64,000 nucleotides of DNA. Source: Sialis fuliginosa. Taxonomy: Eukaryota > Arthropoda > Insecta > Megaloptera > Sialidae. Shown here piece after piece: positions 1-10,348 of the stretch. The translations under genes were made by a program, and so were the position numbers. Below the pieces are notes generated by a model. It did not search any database. It had not been told where the DNA came from and saw nothing but the letters and a program-made list of their open reading frames with translations. The DNA lies in assembly GCA_961205875.1 (NCBI GenBank), contig OY540812.1, forward strand, positions 32,621,098-32,685,097, in the 5' to 3' direction. Every line of letters begins with the position of its first letter. Position 1 is the first letter of the stretch.

Positions 1-165
1 CTGAACCATTGGTTTTAGAGAACAAGTTTTTCGAATAAAATATTTCTCACAATCTAAGGAACAACTTTTGTGTAATTGGTGGGCTGATGACATGGAACAC
101 TAAGAGTCGATTCAGACTATCAATATAAATATACAATAAACAATGAAATCATTCACACTATAGGT

Positions 166-262
166 ATCGTGCCGGTCTCGGTCAAATCATGTTCCGGTAC
201 AGTATTACTATACTGAATATTTGACTGGAACGAGACCGGACCGAGATCGGCACGATAGTGTG
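166..262. repeat. Small imperfect palindromic element
   Basis: GTGCCGGTCTCGGTC near 170 is repeated in inverse as GACCGAGATCGGCAC near 240-255, and the flanks (CACACTAT / ATAGTGTG) also pair. It is about 100 bp with no coding potential, consistent with a tiny foldback MITE. It lies just upstream of the dehydrogenase exon, so probably in an intron. Confidence 0.5.
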
Positions 263-460
263 GATCGACCCTAACTGTGCAAGTATAGCTTTCACTTATG
301 TTAATAATTTTATTTCGAAAAGTAAACTGCTTAAAGAAAACTGTCCAGACAAAAGTTACTCCGTTTGGAAAGGGTAATTTCATGATATTTTTTATTTTTG
401 TATACCATATGAAAATGTTAACATTGAGTACCACTCACCTTGTATTTTATTTGAATGTAG

Positions 461-753
461 ACCTTCTAAAGAAGTCAGGTCCAAGCCGGATAGTAAACGT
501 TAGCTCCGTGATGCACATATGCGCCAGGTTTGACCCAAGTAAGCTGAACAGGACATCTAGGTTTGAGTGGATCAACTACGGGAACGTAAAACTGTGCGGC
601 ATTCTAATGACCCGGGAGCTGGCACGTAGACTGGAAGGTACTAATGTCACAGTAAACGCACTGCATCCAGGAGCTGTGCGTACTGGTGTTTTCAGGAACC
701 TGATATGGATAACCAGACAGATTATTGCGCTTTGGGGATGGCTTTTCTATTTG
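461..753 (+). CDS. Penultimate coding exon of a retinol dehydrogenase-like SDR
   Basis: This exon encodes the catalytic half of a classical short-chain dehydrogenase/reductase of the retinol dehydrogenase 11-14 type, an NAD(P)-dependent oxidoreductase of retinoids or other lipid alcohols. Visible in order: the RIVNVSS segment with the catalytic serine, the YGNVK segment matching the YxxxK active site, a TRELARRLEG helix, and NALHPGAVRTG, the conserved PG turn. The acceptor is TTGAATGTAG at 451-460 and the donor is TTG|GTGAGT at 753/754. The exon starts in the middle of a codon (first full codon at 463) and ends on a codon boundary, which matches the phase-0 start of the next exon. The Rossmann TGxxxGIG segment is not in the window and must be encoded further left. 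A hydrophobic stretch (LWGWLFYL) ends the exon. No stop codon is seen, so the gene may be functional. Which SDR paralogue it is cannot be decided here. Confidence 0.85.
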
Positions 754-779
754 GTGAGTATATACCTATACAAACAATT

Positions 780-1275
780 ATGGTACTGGGCAATATTCTA
801 GTGTTGGTCACTTGTTTAATTAAATGTACTAAATTAGAAATATTTGTTGATATTTTATTACTGCAATTACTGAATCATAATCTATAGACACTTAACTGTA
901 AAATAGCTTAATTGATGACATTCGGCCAATGGGTGTCAAAATGGTGGACATTTAAACTAATTATTAGTGTAATCTATTTATTAATTATTATATTATCATA
1001 GCATCTGCTTTATATTGTTTCAAATTTTAAGATTATTTATTTCATAACTTTTGTGTCGTAGTACTTATTATTTTGTAATCATTAGCAAGTGTCCATCACT
1101 GAGTGCCCATCACTGAGTGCCCATTAGTGGGTTTATTTTGTCCATTAGAGAAAAAACATAAACAAAATAAAAGGCTATAATAAAAAAAACTATATTTGCG
1201 GACTTTGGCAATTAAATTGATTTAATAAAGAGGTATACTTGTTTTATTGGTGACAAGAGTTAAAACGGCCAACAC
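780..1275. repeat. Copy 1 of the GGTACTGGCACCAGT terminal-repeat family, in the SDR intron
   Basis: It starts at GGTACTGGGCAATAT near 782 and aligns along its length with 14030-14760 and with both halves of 51117-52494. Shared blocks include GGCCAATGGGTGTCAAAATGG and TAATCATTAGC...TCCATCACTG. It lies wholly in the 754-2299 intron. A short duplication, CATCACTGAGTGCC, occurs near 1095. No coding capacity. Only the 51-kb copy keeps both ends, so this one is degraded. Confidence 0.7.
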
Positions 1276-1963
1276 TGATGTCAGTATCTTACCAATTTTA
1301 AATCTATATTGTAACTGTAGTGGTTTATTCCATTACGAAATTCTCAAAACGAAATTACACCTTTGGTAAAATTAAAATAATATTAATAGAAAGATTACTG
1401 TGGAGCATTTAACTGCATTTAGGTTTTTATTTAAACACTGGAAGCAAACGGTTGTAATTAAGACTTAATATCAAGAGGTTGAATTTTTAGAGGATAAAAT
1501 TATATTTAAAATAAATATTTTTGTTTTATTCTGCGGATAAGAGTTTATCAAAAATCTAACACAATTTTTTTTAAATAATTGACTAATTTAAAAAAAAATA
1601 GACAAATGCGAATAGAACTTAGGTTCCGTACCTTTGTATGAATCTTAATTATTGACAATAGTTACTTACGTAGACAATGGTCCCGATTCCCAAGGAATCT
1701 TTACGCTGTATAAATAAAACCACAAAATTAAGTTTGTCACGAAATAATTCTCAAGAAATTAATAATTTTTGAATTTTTTTCTTTACTTGTGCTATGAAAC
1801 TTTCCTTCGTTCTAAATTTCAAGATTATAGATCAACGGGAACTATACCCTAATGCAGGTTTCCATGATCAGCCAGTCTGTTTCAAAATACGCTTTGAATG
1901 GTCATATATTTTTATTGCATTGAGTTAAAAAATTGATTTTTTTGTACAGGACTATGAGTCTAG

Positions 1964-2032
1964 TCCAGGCAACGTAGAATTTTTTACTGGTGTAAAATTT
2001 GGAAAAATGTATGAGGTTCAGTGTTCTTAAAA
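1964..2032. repeat. 5' stub of the GTCCAGGCAACGTAG repeat
   Basis: About 68 bp from GTCCAGGCAACGTAG to AAAATGTATGAGGT match the start of the longer repeat at 2861. Identity stops abruptly after GAGGT, so this is a truncated copy in the last intron of the dehydrogenase gene. The rest of the intron (1276-2299) is AT-rich with nothing else recognised. Confidence 0.6.
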
Positions 2033-2299
2033 AACGTATGTTTTGAAAAAACATCAGCTCAAAATACCTTCAAAGAATGTAACTCATATATGTATTTATC
2101 CTCCCCTAACCTTAGTATTTAATATTAACTTCAATTTGATATCTCTAGCCGTTCCTGAGAAAAAGGGTCTTATTCTTAACCCACCTATATTTGCCCGAAT
2201 GGCCACCGGTCGCAACCGGGCCTGCTCTTGAACTGGTGACCAGTACCTCATAACTTATAATATAGTTTATCTTGTCGTATAAAATAATATTTGTTCCAG

Positions 2300-2482
2300 A
2301 CGCCTGTTGAAGGTTGCCAGACGTCAGTGTACCTGGCTGTGGCAGATGAAGTAGAAAATGTGTCGGGAAAATACTTCGTAAACTGCGAGCAGACATCTTG
2401 TTTCGGGACAGCGGATAGCGATATAGACTTACCCGCAAAGACTTGGGCAGAAACAGAAAGACTTTTACAAATAAAAACATAA
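2300..2482 (+). CDS. Last coding exon of the retinol dehydrogenase-like SDR
   Basis: Encodes the C-terminal 60 residues of the dehydrogenase and the TAA stop (2480-2482). The segment TPVEGCQTSVYLAVADE followed by VSGKYF is the family's C-terminal substrate-pocket signature (TPEEGAQT...VSGKYF in relatives). The acceptor is TTGTTCCAG ending at 2299, and phase 0 matches the exon ending at 753. The intron between them is 1,546 bp and filled with repeats. Together the two exons give about 158 residues, roughly half of the usual 300-330. The tail (KTWAETERLLQIKT) is short and basic, with no KDEL or PTS1 signal. The gene would be transcribed rightward and ends here. Confidence 0.85.
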   Translation, partial: TPVEGCQTSVYLAVADEVENVSGKYFVNCEQTSCFGTADSDIDLPAKTWAETERLLQIKT

Positions 2483-2593
2483 GAAGTTATTGTATTACAA
2501 CTTAAATTTTAATGATGCTCATTGATTTTAGTTCGTTTGTAGGTAAATGTACATATGAGAAGGTGAATTCCAAAAATCGATCGTTACATTTAA

Positions 2594-2599
2594 AATAAA
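2594..2599 (+). promoter_or_regulatory. Candidate poly(A) signal of the SDR gene
   Basis: AATAAA lies 112 bp after the stop codon and is the first canonical hexamer downstream. The hexamer is common in AT-rich DNA, so the call rests on position alone. Confidence 0.45.
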
Positions 2600-2624
2600 A
2601 TCAAAATGCAGTGAATTTTAAAAG

Positions 2625-2743
2625 AATTTTTGGTATTCTTTCATATTGCAAGGTCAGTTTTGAACAAAACTCGCCCAATCATATTATAATTGAGCGAGCT
2701 TTGCTCAAAACTAAAATTACAATATGAAAGAATACCAAAAATT
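2625..2743. mobile_element. 119-bp hairpin MITE
   Basis: The two ends, TTTTTGGTATTCTTTCATAT and ATATGAAAGAATACCAAAAA, are perfect inverse complements. Pairing continues imperfectly to the centre (GAACAAAACTCGC / GCGAGCTTTGCTC). There is no internal gene. A compact, nearly fully palindromic non-autonomous element. Confidence 0.75.
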
Positions 2744-2748
2744 TGGAT

Positions 2749-2855
2749 GTCTGGTATTATAAAGGAGCTAACAAGCACTTTCAAATGAGGTTTAACAAGT
2801 TTCTCGCACGAGTGGTAAGTAAACACAAAAAAGTGGTGATATTATGAAAATTATT
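2749..2855. repeat. One-ended copy of the GGTATTATAAAGGAGCTA repeat
   Basis: GGTATTATAAAGGAGCTA, TTTCAAATG and the later block GTGGTGATATTATGAAAATTAT recur at 62908-63090, where the second block is inverted relative to the first. The tip TATTATAAAG is also shared with the MITE at 8802-9103. Probably half of an inverted-repeat element. Confidence 0.5.
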
Positions 2856-2860
2856 TATAG

Positions 2861-3590
2861 TCCAGGCAACGTAGAATTTTTTACTGGTATAAAATTTAGA
2901 AAAATGTATGAGGTACCAAATTAAACAGTGATTAGAACATATCCAGATGTATATTTCCTGAAAACTCCCTAACAAAATTTGCTCCGGAACACCCTCAACC
3001 AAAGGCCCAAAGTTTTATTTTACAAGGATTTTGTAAACACTCTGTATCTAATGAACGGAATGTTCAATCAACCCTGTCTTTCGCATTTGAAACAGATAAT
3101 TAAATTATCTACAACCTTTTTTATTATTATTATTTTAACCAAAAATAATTATAAACCTTTCAAAATAGCGGTCAAACTAAAAAATTTACTTTAAAAATGC
3201 AAAATTTATTTTTGTTTGACAGCCTTTTTAATAGGTATAAAGTTATTTATGACCAAGTATGTGTTATAACTGATTGTAGTACATTTAATTGTCTTTTAAA
3301 AAAATTAAAAATGGAGTTCATCGGACTTTTAGTTTGCTAGATATAGTAGTTTTACGAAACGATTGCAATATCTAAATATGTATGTTACGGTAAATATGTT
3401 CATACATTCTTGGATTCGAGTCTTGTGTTTGGCGATATGGTACACTGAAATTACTAATCTCATAAACTTCGGAAATGTCTGAAAATATTCTTCATAAAGT
3501 CTAGTATTAAGATTTATTTTAAATTAGTTAAATAATAGGTTTTGTTTGTATTTATTCTTCCAGTATGTAATATAGGAAGATGTTAAATGT
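2861..3590. repeat. ~730-bp repeat, copy A
   Basis: Begins at GTCCAGGCAACGTAG. It includes TCCGGAACACCCTCAACCAA, ATGAACGGAATGTTC, TTTCGCATTT and TTGGATTCGAGTCTTGTGTTT, all found in the same order and spacing at 3640-4310. No intact frame spans it; the short open frames at 2979 and 3763 are chance readings of the same repeat. Confidence 0.75.
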
Positions 3591-3639
3591 TTATAAAGGT
3601 ACATACAAATTGCATTTTTACATTACGATAAAATTTTGA

Positions 3640-4308
3640 ACTTTAGGATAATGTATGAGGCATAAAATTTTTAGAGCAATTAGAAATTAACGATATGTAT
3701 ATTTCTTGAAAACTCTCTAGAAAAGTAGGGTCCGGAACACCCTCAACCAAGGGCTTAAAGTTTTGTTTTACAAGGATTTTGTAAACTCATTATATCTAAT
3801 GAACGGAATGTTCGATCTACCCCGTCTTTCGCATTTCAAACAAATAATAAAATTTTTTACAGCCTTTTTTATTATTATTATAACCAAAAATAATTGTAAA
3901 ACTTTCAAAATGGCGCTCAAACCAAAAATTCTACTTTTAAAATGAGTTTTTTTTTAGCTAGGCAGCTATTTTGAATAACATAAAATCATTTTTGTTAAAA
4001 CAGTCTTACAGTATATTGTTGCAGATTTAATTATCTTTCAAAAATATGAAATATGGTGTTAATCTGATTTTCAGATCATTAGTTACAGTAATTTTACGAA
4101 ACCATTATAATATTTTATATACTTGTGTTTGTGTCTTGTGTTTGACGATATGGTACACTGAAATTATTAACCTCATAAACTTCGGAAAAGTATAAAAATG
4201 TTCTTCATAAAGTCTAGTATAAAGATTTATTTTAAATTAGTTCATAAATAGGTTTTGTTCGTATTTATTCTTTCAGTACGTAATATAGGAAAATGTTAAA
4301 TGTATATA
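3640..4308. repeat. ~670-bp repeat, copy B (direct, adjacent to copy A)
   Basis: A direct copy of 2861-3590 with many substitutions and small indels; both copies end around AGGTTTTGTT...TAATATAGGAA. The head-to-tail arrangement, with only ~50 bp between, suggests an old tandem duplication rather than two independent insertions. Confidence 0.7.
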
Positions 4309-4722
4309 GGAACCTGTTACCAAATTTTAGGGTTTTACTAAAAGTGCTCTAGTTTCGTTAAATGTTAATGAAATTTTATTTTAAAATTTTGATTTGAAAG
4401 TAGAAATAATGAACTATCTAATGATGTATGATTATTTGAGATTTGGATAATTTAAAGAGTCATACGCGACATATCAAAAATGCAAAACTTAAATTGGGGA
4501 TAATTCAAAAATTTTAAATAGAATTATGTATCAATTAGTACTTTATCTTAAAAAATATATTTAAATTAACAACTTTTGATAAGAAAATTTTAAACTTAAA
4601 ATTATAATTTTTTTTTAATAAAAATTTAATTTCACATAAAAAATAAGAAATAAAATTTCATTAATATTTAGCGAAACTAGAGCACTTTTAGTAAAAGCCT
4701 AAAATTTGGGAACAATTCGCCA
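4309..4722. mobile_element. ~410-bp foldback MITE with ~55-bp arms
   Basis: The left arm reads CCAAATTTTAGGGTTTTACT then AAAAGTGCTCTAGTTTCG. The right arm carries its inverse complement at 4670-4722. The interior is AT-rich with no frame. It lies directly after copy B of the preceding repeat. Confidence 0.7.
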
Positions 4723-5286
4723 TATTTTCTAAACAATTGAATGTATGAAAATTTTTTTTTTACAAAAGTTTCTTACTTTTTTATAATCTTTAAAATTATC
4801 TACTTTTGGATATACTGTTCCATTTGATTTTGTTGAGAAACGGGCATGTACCCCTCAAACTACCCCCCAAGGGGGAGTTTTAAAGGGTTGAAAATATTTT
4901 CCTGAAATTCTTTAGGGGCGATATATATATCTAGTAAATTTTTTATCATAAAACTATCTTCAATAGTTTGGGCGTAAATCATAGTGAACGGGTGGTCTGG
5001 AACACCCGGTATATAATTTTAATTGATGTCTTAAATAGTTCGAATAGATTTTCAAATAATAAATTAACACTTTATAGGTGTCCTAAAAGTCACTACCAGC
5101 TTATTAAATTTTTTTTTTTAATTATTGAAATTTGTTAATAACTTTTTTCAATTGTATAAACAATTGATTTGTTAGGGGTGCTAAATGGTAGATTTAAATG
5201 ATTGGAGTAATTTTTGCTTCAATATTTTTTTAATATCTCTTACTATTTAGGAATAATAATATAATTACACTGTGCGCGAATCATGA
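4723..5286. other. AT-rich spacer with a GGAACACCCGGTATA-ended repeat relic
   Basis: Contains GGGCATGTACCCC, a C/G-rich patch (TACCCCCCAAGGGGGAG near 4862) and an end-like motif GGAACACCCGGTATA near 5000, resembling the tips of other insect TA-flanked MITEs. No gene seen. Confidence 0.4.
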
Positions 5287-5294
5287 GTCGTGAG

Positions 5295-5697
5295 TAGGGT
5301 GACCAGGTCTCCGGGTTTGAACACCGTTTCTCCGGGTTCCGGGTTTTGTAATAATACAACAAAATTAATATAATCATATAAATACATAAGTAGTGTTGGA
5401 CAGCCTGCTTGTAAAAATAAAATCTAAAAACCTTTTCTTTTTTTTTAGTCATCAAATTCAAATTCAATTCTTAATTTTTTTTGTAAGTGAATATACTAAA
5501 AAAAAGGTCTTCAGATTAATTAATATTTGATACAGATAGATACTTATTATATTTTTCATATTGCATATGTATTGTTCCTATTTATTATTATATGCAATTA
5601 CTATAAAAATATATTAAAAAAAAGAAAAAAGTCTTCAGTTTAAGGCGAGCATTTTCCTCGTCTCAGGGTTTCCATCATTTGGAATCTGGTCACCCTA
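5295..5697. mobile_element. Non-autonomous hAT element (403 bp)
   Basis: The ends are TAGGGTGACCAGGT and its inverse ATCTGGTCACCCTA. The element is flanked by the perfect 8-bp direct duplication GTCGTGAG (5287-5294 and 5698-5705), which is diagnostic of hAT transposition. The interior has no transposase frame, so it depended on a hAT transposase elsewhere. Confidence 0.9.
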
Positions 5698-5734
5698 GTC
5701 GTGAGTCACGCGCCCAGCTCTACTGTGGAGACCT

Positions 5735-5892
5735 GCAAAGTTCTACAACGATCTACAAAGATCTCAAGATCATTGTAGATCGTGATAGAGATTGAAACGT
5801 TGAAAATTCATGAATTCATGAATTTAACAATGATCAACAAACGATCTTCAGAGATCTTTGTATATCGTTGTAGATCTTTGCAGGTCTTCCGT
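5735..5892. repeat. Inverted pair of GATC-unit arrays
   Basis: Units of the GATCTTTGTA / GATCGTTGTA type occur here as two short arms facing each other (ACAACGATCTACAAAGATC and TCTTTGTATATCGTTGTAG) around a centre with GAATTCATGAATTC-like palindromes. Same unit family as 45149-45320 and 59022-59170, including the trailing GAGATTGAAACG. Confidence 0.7.
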
Positions 5893-6377
5893 GATTCGAC
5901 AAACTTTGAAGACCACTGGTCTAAATAGTCCTTCCTAGGTCAGTGAAATGTGAATTACTACATTTTAAAATATTTCCTTATTTTTTCCTTGTACAAACTT
6001 GTAAATGGTTAATTTTTCCCAGTGGCTATATTATAGTATACTATACTACATGTGGATATTAATTTATAATTTATATTTAGTTACCTTATGTTTAATCAAA
6101 ATGTACATATCATGTATTTTTTTTTAATAAAAAAATTTATATTTCAAGATGTATGATTTTTTTTTTATTTCTAAAGGATTATAATATCAAATATTCGATA
6201 GTAGATTTTTGATAAAAAATATGTTAGTTATTTTACTTCCACGTCATATCCGAAAGGTAGGGAAAACTATTTTTAACATTTTTGAAAGCAGAAAAAAATT
6301 TTCTCTGATTTTAAAATCCCGATTTCGGGTAAAAAAAACACTTTTCGTTCCGTGTTTGTTCCAAAAATCCTAAATGT
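5893..6377. other. AT-rich spacer, nothing recognised
   Basis: Mostly A/T with poly-A and poly-T runs. No frame, inverted repeat or family match was found before the transposase relic begins. Confidence 0.5.
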
Positions 6378-7320
6378 ATGGTTGACAAAAAAAAAGCTGT
6401 GGAATATTGGAAGCATGGGGGAAAAAAGACGGCGATTTGAAACAGTTCAACATCTTTTTAAAAAAATGAAAGATAAAAAACAACTTTATCGATGAATCGA
6501 TGGAAAGAACAAGTCGAAAAGGGCGGAACTAAAAATTATAAATTTCATGAGATTGAAGAATTTGTTTTAAACAAATTTAACGAAGCAAAAAGATCCGATT
6601 ATTGGCATTAGAAGCTAAAAAATGTTTTTAATTTCCGACATTTATGGCGTCAAATCATTGGCTGTACAATTTTAAACTCCGAAAAACATTGTTAGCCGAA
6701 AAATTACATAATATATAGTATTTCCTCTAACCGCATAAATATGCCAAATATAATAGCCAGTGTGAACAATTTTGTTAAAGAAACGAAACTACAAATAGGA
6801 ATGATACATCCTCAAAATGTTTATAATTTTGACCAAAGTGGGTTTAATTTGGAAATTCATTCTGGTCGCACTTTATCTGAAAACGGGAATAAAAAAGTAG
6901 AAGCTACGAGTATAGTGCAATCTGTGTCTTCTATTACACACAGTTATACTATTCAACCCTTAATATCAGCAAATAGCGATCTACTTTCACCTCTCTTCGT
7001 CGTTTTAAAAGAGTCTACTGGCGAGTTAGGTCCTAGAGTCCAAAAAACTGTATTTAGGCCTGCAAATATAAATCATTTTTACCTCGACTAAATCTGGAAA
7101 AATGACCAAAAAGGAAATGCAGTTGTGGTTTAAGATATTTACTTTCCAAATGTTGGTGAAAACACTGTTCTATTGTTAGATTCTTGGAACGTTTATGATG
7201 AAAACTTCATAAAAGAAGTAACACCAGAAAATAAAGTAGTGAAAATTTTGACAATTCCAAAACACACGACAGGCATAATTCAACCGCTCGATGTATATGG
7301 ATTTAGAATCTGGATTTTTT
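6378..7320 (+). pseudogene. Broken pogo/Tigger-like DDE transposase
   Basis: Relic of a Tc1/mariner-superfamily pogo-like transposase. The first frame, from the ATG at 6378, reads a lysine-rich HTH-like start (VEYWKHGG) and stops within 21 codons. The longest open piece is 6741-7091 (116 residues). It holds the RNase H-fold block NFDQSGFNLE with the first catalytic Asp, followed by QSVSSITHSYTIQP and SPLFVVLKES. After a stop at 7089-7091, other frames continue with a LDSW-like second Asp block near 7176 and TTGIIQPLDVYGFR near 7268-7307, the third acidic position. Several frameshifts and stops make it inactive. The sequence ends at GFRIW, where a separate repeat begins. Confidence 0.8.
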
Positions 7321-7650
7321 TTTTCATTAGATTAAATTAAATATAATAATATCTTATGTTTCTATACAGTATTTATTGTAAATATTGAATTTTTCTGTTT
7401 CGCTACTTATGGTATTCATTACAGAAAATCGTAAATATCTCGACTCCTGTGTGTGCTAGATAGAGGGTTGTTTTGCCCCCCTCATCCCTAGAATCCCTAT
7501 GTATTTTTCCGTCGGATCCAATGAGACCAGTTACAACTCTTCATCTTTGACAGGGGGCGAGTTGTGAGTTCTTTAATAAGTTTAATACACGGGCCTCGAA
7601 AATCACTCAATACGCTTCTGTACATACATTTTATGAGGTACACTTGGCAG
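7321..7650. repeat. CTAGATAGAGGGTTGTTTTG repeat (Helitron-like internal segment)
   Basis: From TTAGATTAAATT to AATACGCTTCTGTAC it matches 45440-45740 closely, with shared GTATTCATTA, TCTCGACTCCTGTG and TGACAGGGGG blocks. The TTACAAC...GTGACAGGGGGTGA segment also occurs in the Helitron-like element at 57975-58453, suggesting one broad family. No coding capacity. It truncates the pogo-like relic on its left. Confidence 0.6.
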
Positions 7651-8427
7651 TACTTATTCGAAGACGCTGATTGTACTGATTTTGTACTTATCGCGCATGC
7701 GTCAAGGTTATCATATGTACGATTTCATTTGCTGTAAAGTGTGCCGTCATTTATATTTAATATCTAGAAGATCTATCGTTCTATTCGTTCTATTAGATAC
7801 AAATAATAAGAATAACCAAATGTAACTTTAGGATTCCTGATTTGCTGGAGCCCCAGGCGGGCCCAGGCCAGAACCCTGTCAGTCTGTCAGCCCTCTCCTT
7901 TTGGGAGCTTTGGTTTAAATAAATTATTATTTTTCATACTTTTTGATTGATAACTAACACATTATTTATGGAGACCGTTTAGAGCACAAAATGAAAATTT
8001 TATGTAATTGATTATTTTGAAATATTTTTTATAATAATAATATGTGCAGTGTAATTAATGTCCTTTACGTCCTTTATTACAAACATTTTCACTTTAAATT
8101 CTTCTAAAATTTATGCCATCTAGTAGAAATTTGCTGAGTTACACTTGGTATGGTTTGTATCTACGATATGATTATTTACAGTGTTTTATGGATTTATATT
8201 TAATAGTTTTAAATGAATGCAACAGATGTCACTACGTATATTTATTTATAACATTTTAATCTTCAGAATATCTAGATTTTATTGATAACAAAATATGGAA
8301 TATCTTTCCTTATCAAATCTTGTCTGGATATTAAAAACAGTTCAATAATATTAAACGACTCTCTTATTAATACATTGACGTTGGTTGTTGTGTACGATGT
8401 TCGTATACAACATTTTTCATCGATTGT
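7651..8427. other. Repeat fragment followed by AT-rich spacer
   Basis: CGCATGCGTCAAG...TATCATATGTACGATTTCAT near 7692-7735 recurs in the MITE interior at 8957-8992, so the start holds a truncated copy of that element. The rest (7800-8427) is AT-rich; a GGAGCCCCAGGCGGGCCCAGG patch occurs near 7849. No gene seen. Confidence 0.5.
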
Positions 8428-8435
8428 CTAATTAT

Positions 8436-8728
8436 TAGAGATTGGAAAAATAGTTTTTCAACTATTGCGTAAACACATGCATTTATTGTAATTTTTATTA
8501 CAAATCTCCACCGTTTTCAGAAAACTGGTTTGATTGAACACGATTTGAAATCAACTATTTGCAACTATCTTTCCAACTATTTTAAAACTATTTGCGACAC
8601 CTTTTACTGCTTCGTTTGCACTAATTATTATCATATCGTCAAAAAAAACTATTTACCAACTATTTTCCGAAAAAAAAATCATCTAGTAACTATTTCATTG
8701 AAAATAACAACTATTTTTCCAATCTCTA
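8436..8728. mobile_element. hAT MITE, TAGAGATTGG family, copy 1
   Basis: The ends are TAGAGATTGGAAAAATAG and its inverse. The element is flanked by the perfect 8-bp duplication CTAATTAT (8428-8435, 8729-8736). The interior repeats CAACTATTT-type motifs. A second member with a different target duplication lies at 35537-35748, so both are genuine transposition products. Confidence 0.9.
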
Positions 8729-8801
8729 CTAATTATAAATAATAATTTTTATAATCAATCTTTAGTTTTAAGTGTTCCGTACTGTTTAAAAAGGAACACT
8801 T

Positions 8802-9103
8802 ATGTCGGGTATTATAAAGAATTTGTTTGATTGCAAATGCAAATTAGCTTCCAGCTAACGCTATCTACTAGGTGTCAAATTGTTATGAAATTGCTCGATA
8901 TTTTAAATTAGTAGTAATAAATGCATAATAATGTAAATGATATGATTGTAATTATTTCGCATGCGTCAAGATTATCATATGTACGATTTCATTTGTTACA
9001 TTTGTGAGTGTGTTGTCATTTATATTTAATATCTAGCAGATAGCGTTAGCTGGAAGCTTATTTGCTTTTGCACTCAAGCAAATTCTTTATAATACCAGGC
9101 ATT
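8802..9103. mobile_element. ~300-bp MITE with ~65-bp terminal inverted repeats
   Basis: The left arm carries GTATTATAAAGAATTTGTTT and AGCTTCCAGCTAACGCTATC. The right arm holds both in inverse, with a few mismatches. The interior shares CGCATGCGTCAAG with 7692-7735. No frame. Confidence 0.8.
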
Positions 9104-9224
9104 ATTTTTTAACATTGTGTCTGTATGACTGTCTGTCTATCTCAGCCTTCTAGCTACTGAAACTAGGATTCTTTTTAGACTCGACGAGTCCGAGTTGAAT
9201 CTTCGTTTAATTTTCGGGTCTGAG

Positions 9225-9985
9225 CAGTGCCGGCCTTAGTAAATCTGGCGCCCTGGGCGAGATTTATTTTTCCGCCCTCTCTCCCCCTAAAAAATGTTAA
9301 AAAATCATTGAAAATGTCAATTAAAATTGATAAATTAACAAATAAGTTGAATAATTCATATCTCAGCTTGGCGTGATCCTAGACTCAAACTTTTTTTTTT
9401 TAAATATAGCTTACATCATTAACTTTAAGACTATCAAATGCCCTAAGACCGTCGAGACCTCCTTACCCTATTATGAACAAATTAGAATTGATAAATTAAC
9501 TAATAAGTTGAATAATTCATATCTCAGCTTGGCGCGAACCTACAGACTCAAACTTTTTTTAAATATAGCTTACATCATAAACTTCAAGACTATCAAATGC
9601 CCTAAGACCGTCGAGACCTCCTTCCCCTATTATGAACAAATTAAAATTGATAAATCAACAAATAAGTTGATTAGTTAGTATCTCCGCTAATACCTTATTA
9701 AAGGTTTTCTGGGTTGCTGAATAAGTATTTGTTAGTTAGCAGCTATCAAATAATCGATTTTTTTTACAAATTAATATTGTTTATATTTAGCTATATTTTT
9801 TTGCTTAGGTAATCGGGTTTAACTGATCGACAAAAAATTTAAAGATAAAAAACAGTTTACTCAAAAATAACAGCCTGAACATTGATTTGAACTAAAAAAG
9901 TGACTTATTCTCCATTGTGCGCCGCCCCACCTGACCTGGCGCCCCGGACGGTCGCCCTGGTCCCCCCCCCCATAAGCCGGTACTG
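9225..9985. mobile_element. hAT-type element with internal tandem repeats (761 bp)
   Basis: The ends are CAGTGCCGGCCTTA and its near-inverse TAAGCCGGTACTG. The flanking 8-bp sequences are GGTCTGAG (9217-9224) and GGTCCGAG (9986-9993), a 7/8 match. The interior contains about 2.2 copies of a ~159-bp direct repeat (9325-9680). Because 159 is a multiple of three and no stop occurs, a 101-residue frame (9373-9678) reads through both copies, but it shows no recognisable domain. The right end is very C-rich (nine or more C near 9962). Confidence 0.8.
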
Positions 9986-9993
9986 GGTCCGAG

Positions 9994-10348
9994 TCTAATG
10001 CAAACTAATATTTTTGTTAATAAAACATTTTATTTATTAAGAAAAATCGTATACAAGTATTTAGTACATACCAGAGCAATTATTTTTTTACTAAAACGAA
10101 TTCTCGTACATAATTTAGATGCTACAGTAAATGTTCGCTCGGAACCGAAACCAACAGATACCGCGTGAAAACGAAAGCATAAAAATGGTTTGAATTTTTA
10201 TTCGCCGATTAATTTAACAATCGGTTCGCCGATTTTCAAAAATCTTAACAACCGGCTTCAGCACACTCTTGCCAATAATGCGTACAAATGTCACTAACTC
10301 AGTCAGCTATCTCTCTGCCAACGTCCACGTGACTAGACTTGTGTAGTT
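9994..10348. other. Spacer, nothing recognised
   Basis: AT-rich with AACCGGCTTCAGCAC and CGATTTTCAAAAATC patches. No gene or clear repeat boundary. Confidence 0.4.

Noticed and set aside
298..460. N-terminal 54 codons of the frame running into the dehydrogenase exon
   Set aside because: Composition is intron-like and a good acceptor (TTGAATGTAG) lies at 451-460; conserved SDR sequence starts only after it.
705..887. 60-codon frame overlapping the exon end
   Set aside because: Runs through the donor site into the intronic repeat in a different frame.
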